From NCBI GenBank assembly GCA_003155465.1, contig PMCR01000568.1:553-10399 (forward strand): a stretch of DNA of 9,847 nt. The letters are read 5' to 3'. Origin of the DNA: Myxococcales bacterium (GTDB lineage: Bacteria; Myxococcota; Polyangia; Fen-1088). Below, piece by piece: positions 6,428-9,847 of the stretch. The notes under the pieces are model-generated. The model was given only the letters and a program-made list of their open reading frames with translations, was not told where the DNA came from and ran no database searches. How positions within the stretch are numbered: the first letter of the stretch is position 1; every line of letters starts with the position of its first letter. A program made the translations under genes and the position numbers.

Positions 6428-7660
6428 TCAGTACAGTGAGAACTGCACGGGCATCGGCTTGAAAGCGTTGAGACCCTCGTGACCCCAACAGACGATCTTG
6501 GGAGGTTCGACGGCGCAAGAGACGTATTCACCAGCGCGGGCGAATACGGCACGCGAGACACCCGGTAGTGGATCCATGCTGATCGTTTTCGATCCCGGGT
6601 CGGGTTGTGCGAGCGTCACGTAGACTTGGCCGGATTCGCCCACTGCACAGCCGCGAAGATTTCCGCCCAGGCTTGCGAGGGTGAGACGCTCGGAGCCAGA
6701 AGCGACAACCTCGAACTCTTGCGCCTCGGAGCATGTCGCGCTCACAGTCGCTTGGCCTATCACCCCGGCCCAAAGGCACTTTGGTGCGCCGCTATTGGGA
6801 ATCGCACAGCCGTCGAACAATCGATGGGCAGGCGAGGGCAGGGTGAGCGCGGAGACTTCGATTGCTTGCAGCGTCGTTCCGAGCAGCGCCGGGCGGAAGC
6901 GTGTGACGGTGCCGGCTTGGTCGCGGACCAGAGTGCAGCGGCTGTGGAAGTTGCTCGCGAGCTCGACTGCCGGCGGCACGCCCATTTCCACCCCCGCGTG
7001 ATCCGGTGGAATGCGGAGATTGAGGTTGTCGGGTGGCTCGCTCCAGCACCGCACACTGCCGTCGGCGATGAGTGCGCAGCCCTGCGACAGGGAGATGGCC
7101 CTCTCAACGCCAGGGATCTGTTGCACCACGACGCGCACGTAGTTGGGACCGAAGTTCCAGTAGCCCACAGTGCCTGTCTCGGCGAGCACTGTCCAGACGT
7201 CGAGCTGGACTGTGCCATCGAGGCCCGCAAGCTTCACAGCGTAGGTCTGCTCGAGTTCGAGCTGGTCGTTGGCGGTGTAGTCCCACACGTAGACCGAGCC
7301 GTCCTCGAACAGGGCGAGAACGGGCGGACCAACCACAAGCTGGACCAGCCGAGTACCCGTGGGATTGTCGATTTGCACCGGGTCCATTTCAGGCGTCGGC
7401 GGCGCAATCCCGCCAACCGGGCGCACGAAATCATTCGCGTTCGAGGCATCGGCCTTGTTCAAGGCATCGGCCCTGTTCGAGGTATCGACGGCATTCGCGG
7501 TATCGGCGTTGCCTGAACCATTGGCATCCCTTGGCGAGACAGCATCGGCATCGCTCGAAACACCGAGACCACTCGACCCACTGTCGGGCCGGAGCGACAA
7601 CCCACGGCTGCATCCGCCAAGCAGGCCGACCATCGCCAAGCAGAGGATAGGTTTGCTCAT
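6428..7660 (-). CDS. RCC1-like repeat lipoprotein (beta-propeller)
   Basis: The 410-residue product starts at ATG 7660, with a strong GGAGGAG site about 7 nt upstream. A longer frame to 7711 begins inside the preceding gene and is rejected. The signal peptide ends in the lipobox LLGGC, lipidated Cys17. Residues 51-76 are a hexapeptide repeat of the form N-x-A-D-x-x. From about residue 105 the chain carries degenerate RCC1/BNR-type blades: VLALFEDGSVYVWDY, ISLSQGCALIADGSVRCW, and near the end YVSCAVEPPKIVCWGHEG, matching the usual 'C-A-L-x-x-D-G-x-V-x-C-W-G' pattern. Myxobacteria encode many such exported RCC1 lipoproteins; their function is mostly unknown, with protein or glycan binding the usual guess. 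It lies 16 nt after the stop of the 8702-7677 gene, and its ribosome binding site sits in that gap, so the two are probably co-transcribed. No catalytic motif. Confidence 0.8.
   Translation of the reverse strand: MSKPILCLAMVGLLGGCSRGLSLRPDSGSSGLGVSSDADAVSPRDANGSGNADTANAVDTSNRADALNKADASNANDFVRPVGGIAPPTPEMDPVQIDNPTGTRLVQLVVGPPVLALFEDGSVYVWDYTANDQLELEQTYAVKLAGLDGTVQLDVWTVLAETGTVGYWNFGPNYVRVVVQQIPGVERAISLSQGCALIADGSVRCWSEPPDNLNLRIPPDHAGVEMGVPPAVELASNFHSRCTLVRDQAGTVTRFRPALLGTTLQAIEVSALTLPSPAHRLFDGCAIPNSGAPKCLWAGVIGQATVSATCSEAQEFEVVASGSERLTLASLGGNLRGCAVGESGQVYVTLAQPDPGSKTISMDPLPGVSRAVFARAGEYVSCAVEPPKIVCWGHEGLNAFKPMPVQFSLY
7439..7510 (-). repeat. Four tandem 18-bp repeats encoding N-x-A-D-x-x
   Basis: Four imperfect 18-bp units lie head to tail (7439-7456, 7457-7474, 7475-7492, 7493-7510), sharing a plus-strand core like TTCGAGGCATCGGC. 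They keep the reading frame of the RCC1-like gene and encode its hexapeptide linker between lipid anchor and propeller. Unit number could vary between strains without frameshift. Confidence 0.75.
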
Positions 7661-7676
7661 GGTCGACTCCTCCCCG

Positions 7677-8702
7677 TCAGGGCTTTGCCCGGTATGCCCC
7701 AACCCAGCCAAGCTGCAGGGCGAAGTCGGAGCAGGGTAGAAATTGGAACGACAGAACGCTCAAGCTATTTGGATCGATTGCACTGGCCAGGCTTTCGGAA
7801 TCAGGCTGCCAAACTGACCACGGCAGCATGAAGAAGCGCCACTGCTGGTCAATCGCAATGGTGACCGACCAACCTTTGCACCTGAGGCTTTGTGGCGGCG
7901 GGCTGAGATTGGCCACGCCATCGTGATCCCAGTCTTGACCAGTGGCAGAGCCGGCGTTGTAGCAGCTTTGGTAGCCGGTGGCTGGATCGATGACGGGCTT
8001 GCTGGTCTTGTCCAACATCGACAGGCGGAACTCAGCTTTCGTGCCCTTTTCGAGCCTTGCCCAAATGCCGATTCCGTCCCACCCGCTGTAGTCCTCATCG
8101 AAAACCCAAAAGCCGCAACCGCCACCCCAAAACGCAATGCTAGATGCCATCAGCCGCCAACCGGCGGGATCTCCGCATGCATCAGCCGACTGCGTGTCCG
8201 CCGTCATAGTGCAAGACTGGTCGGGCGTGCCATCCATGTAGCAGCCAAACAAATTCGTGCGATATGAGAGTGTTTCGTACTGATTGGCAACGACGTCGCA
8301 ATCGCTTTCGGTGGGAACAACCACTGCCTTCGCGGTCGGCGTATACTCGGCGCATGTCTCAGCGACCGTGCTGGGCCCGAACGTCGTGGCTCCCGGCGGG
8401 TCAGCGACGCTGGACCAAGGCTCTCGCGTTCCGAAGTCGTAGCTGCCGGCAAGGCCCAAAGCGCCGCCCACCGGGGCACTCTCGGTCGTGGTGCCCCCGC
8501 CGCCATTGCCCCCGTATCCCGCCCCGCTGGCTCCCCCGGCCAGCGGAGGATTTCTACCGCTGGCTCCCCCGAACACCGGGGGACTTTCACCGCCATCTCC
8601 TCCGGACACCGGAGCCTTCTTGCCGCTCCCTCCCCCGCAGCCGACCAGAAGCAAGATGCCAACGAGTGACTGTGCAACCCGCTTAGCCTGTGTCCAGTTC
8701 AT
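7677..8702 (-). CDS. Lipoprotein with GG-rich linker and carbohydrate-binding-type beta-sandwich domain
   Basis: The 341-residue product starts at ATG 8702 behind GGAGG (8712-8708), spacing 5 nt. The signal peptide has Lys/Arg, a hydrophobic core and the lipobox LLVGC, lipidated Cys22. Residues 23-85 are a Gly-rich linker with an 11-residue GGASG repeat. Residues about 88-341 form a Cys- and Trp-rich beta domain. Around 186-230, SSIAFWGGGCGFWVF and YSGWDGIGIWARL are strands typical of jelly-roll binding modules. After an acidic DWDHDG loop (possibly calcium-binding) come LRCKGWSVTIAIDQQWRFF, then LPWSVWQP and LSVLSFQF. The order 'C-x-G-W ... W-x-x-x-x-x-P-W' resembles the C-terminal half of stand-alone CBM-like lipoproteins of myxobacteria and parallels the 747-1778 protein. 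No catalytic residues recognised. First gene of an apparent operon with the RCC1-like lipoprotein. Confidence 0.78.
   Translation of the reverse strand: MNWTQAKRVAQSLVGILLLVGCGGGSGKKAPVSGGDGGESPPVFGGASGRNPPLAGGASGAGYGGNGGGGTTTESAPVGGALGLAGSYDFGTREPWSSVADPPGATTFGPSTVAETCAEYTPTAKAVVVPTESDCDVVANQYETLSYRTNLFGCYMDGTPDQSCTMTADTQSADACGDPAGWRLMASSIAFWGGGCGFWVFDEDYSGWDGIGIWARLEKGTKAEFRLSMLDKTSKPVIDPATGYQSCYNAGSATGQDWDHDGVANLSPPPQSLRCKGWSVTIAIDQQWRFFMLPWSVWQPDSESLASAIDPNSLSVLSFQFLPCSDFALQLGWVGAYRAKP
8524..8570 (-). repeat. Direct and inverted repeats in the Gly-rich linker
   Basis: CCGCTGGCTCCCCC occurs twice, at 8524-8537 and 8557-8570, exactly 33 bp (11 codons) apart; it encodes the repeated GGASG. 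Within it CCGCTGGC (8524-8531) and GCCAGCGG (8539-8546) form a perfect 8-bp inverted repeat with a 7-nt loop. A second one, TCCCCC/GGGGGA (8565-8570, 8578-8583), follows. The structures are best explained by a repetitive Gly/Ser/Pro linker. Confidence 0.65.
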
Positions 8703-8857
8703 CGTTTCCTCCGATACGGAAGCATTTCACATGGCGCTGGCCCACACGAGCAAGCGTCGCACCTCGCATGGCCATTACTGCCTGGCAGACTAACGCTCCC
8801 CCTCTGAACGCGCAAGGCCAACCCAGAGTGCATTTCCTCCGCGCCTGTTGCGGTCAC
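8703..8857 (-). other. Short intergenic leader of the 8702-7677 operon
   Basis: This 155-bp gap separates the stop of the beta-propeller gene (8858) from the next ATG (8702), both on the minus strand. Apart from the GGAGG ribosome binding site at 8712-8708 and a small CTGCC-A-GGCAG palindrome on the minus strand near 8786-8776, I see no convincing promoter or terminator. Confidence 0.4.
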
Positions 8858-9847
8858 CTATTCGTACACAACTACTGCATTGGTGGCCTTGCCCAGCCAA
8901 GTCACCTCACCTGTCGACAGGTTGACGATCCCTCTGTCTTCTGGGGCCTTCCCCAGGCTGGTGGTCACGAGAAGCTCGCTCAGGCGGTCGAACTCCACGC
9001 CGCCGCGCGGCAACGAACCTACGAGTGTGCCGTCGGACTGGAAGAGCAACGTGTCCTTCCCGGTGGTGGGCGTTCGGCTCGACAGGGTCCAGGAGAAGGG
9101 AACCGCAACGAAGCGATGATCGGGGCTGACGACCAGACTCGGATCCCATTCGGTCGACGCGGGGGCCAAGCTCGCGATCGAAGCACAATTGCCGCTCGCG
9201 CAATCGCACGACATGAGGGAATCGCCCACGATTCCAAAGAACGTACTCGCCGCACCACCGAAGCAGTCCGTGCTGTCAATCGGTCGCGTGCCCGCCGGGA
9301 CTGATGGCGATCCCTTGCCCACGTCAGTCCACGCTTGACTCCGCATGGTGGAAGGATCGAAGGCAAAATAGCCGAGCGGAAGCCCGGGATCGACACTCGA
9401 TGCGGCTATCCGCCACCACAGTGCCTGGGTGCCGGTGGCGTTCCAGCGGGTGAATTGGTCGTACACGTATCGCGGACGGGCAGGATCAAGCGCCGTTATC
9501 TTGCCTTGCCAATCCACCCACCACAGGGACGTGGTCAGCGTGTCCCCGTAGCCATAGTCCGCCGTGATCACAGCGCCGGAATTGACAGCCGTCTCCACCG
9601 AGACGTGCTGTCTGGTCGAGTCGAAGGGGAAGGGGAGCTTCGACAGATCCGGCTCGCTGGCAACGCCCGTCTCGAGGTCAACCTGTTGAAATGGGACTCG
9701 ATAGCCGCTTGGCACACTGATGGAATGTGCGTCGTCAGGAGAAAAGATGGGCATTTCGGCCGGGCTGCCTTGCCAGACCACGCTCTTGTCGCTCAACCGG
9801 AGGATGACCGCTTCTGTGAGGGCCGTATTGGCCGCCACCAGGTAGCG
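8858..9847 (-). CDS. Beta-propeller-like protein, C-terminal part (truncated by window edge)
   Basis: The frame is open from the window edge to TAG at 8860-8858, about 329 residues, and continues in frame (RYL) past the internal GTG at 9838, so the true start is outside. The visible chain repeats short beta-strand blocks of WD40/TolB style: AVILRLSDKSVVW, MPIFSPDDAHSISVP, SLWWVDWQGKITAL, LVVSPDHRFVAVPFSW, TLLFQSDGTLVGSLP and a final VNLSTGEVTWLG. The 'SPD-x-x-x-x-x-V' pattern recurs as in propeller blades. Cys pairs (CDCASGNC) suggest an exported protein. I recognise no enzyme motif and cannot name a function; a lipoprotein like its neighbours is possible but the N-terminus is not seen. It runs in the same direction as the two genes downstream, 155 bp away. 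Confidence 0.7.
   Translation of the reverse strand, partial: RYLVAANTALTEAVILRLSDKSVVWQGSPAEMPIFSPDDAHSISVPSGYRVPFQQVDLETGVASEPDLSKLPFPFDSTRQHVSVETAVNSGAVITADYGYGDTLTTSLWWVDWQGKITALDPARPRYVYDQFTRWNATGTQALWWRIAASSVDPGLPLGYFAFDPSTMRSQAWTDVGKGSPSVPAGTRPIDSTDCFGGAASTFFGIVGDSLMSCDCASGNCASIASLAPASTEWDPSLVVSPDHRFVAVPFSWTLSSRTPTTGKDTLLFQSDGTLVGSLPRGGVEFDRLSELLVTTSLGKAPEDRGIVNLSTGEVTWLGKATNAVVVYE

Noticed and set aside
7439..7510. Regular short repeats considered as a CRISPR-like or iteron array
   Set aside because: Units are contiguous without spacers, a multiple of three long, and in frame within a coding sequence.
6605..7516. 303-codon plus-strand open frame opposite the RCC1-like gene
   Set aside because: The minus-strand product has a signal peptide, lipobox, ribosome binding site and repeated blades; the plus-strand frame has none of these.
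8524..8583. Perfect inverted repeats that could look like terminators or a recombination site
   Set aside because: They lie inside the coding sequence of a lipoprotein, coincide with Gly/Ser/Pro repeats of its linker, and no T tract follows on the coding strand.

Overview
This window looks like chromosomal DNA from a GC-rich, Gram-negative, polysaccharide-degrading bacterium, most likely a myxobacterium (Myxococcota, Polyangia-like). The clue is a set of lipoproteins, each with a short lipobox signal peptide followed by a Gly/Thr/Ser/Ala-rich linker full of TGG and GGAS motifs, then a cysteine-bearing beta-rich exported domain. The taxonomic call is inferred from protein style only; the window has no rRNA or other marker gene. 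I found no tRNA, rRNA, CRISPR array, insertion sequence or phage gene.

Layout. (1) 1-296, plus: 3' end of a GH5 endoglucanase-like enzyme. (2) 297-746: gene-free GC-rich spacer with a palindrome cluster, ending in a plausible sigma70-type promoter. (3) 747-1778, plus: lipoprotein with a carbohydrate-binding-type beta-sandwich domain. (4) 1846-3759, minus: GH39 beta-xylosidase-like lipoprotein, convergent with the previous gene. (5) 3826-4692, minus: second linker-type lipoprotein with a beta-sandwich domain, just upstream of GH39. A strong hairpin with a T-rich tail separates the two and ends at the GH39 start codon. (6) 4693-5391: divergent intergenic region carrying what looks like the C-terminal relic of a GH2-type enzyme (about 4915-5205, minus). 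(7) 5392-6396, plus: GH43 lipoprotein, probably starting at TTG. (8) 6428-7660, minus: RCC1-like repeat lipoprotein. (9) 7677-8702, minus: third linker-type lipoprotein, 16 nt upstream of the RCC1 gene in an apparent two-gene operon. (10) 8858 to window end, minus: C-terminal part of a beta-propeller-like protein.

How it fits together. GH5, GH39 and GH43, with a decayed GH2-like piece, are activities expected for hemicellulose, most simply (arabino)xylan or mixed plant-cell-wall glucan/xylan. Nearly every intact gene whose N-terminus is in the window encodes a predicted lipoprotein. I therefore read the locus as a membrane- or surface-anchored hemicellulose-degrading cluster in which stand-alone linker-plus-beta-sandwich lipoproteins could supply substrate binding. 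No SusC/SusD pair, ABC transporter or regulator is visible here. Substrate and surface exposure are inferences; the GH39 and GH43 family calls rest on visible catalytic motifs.
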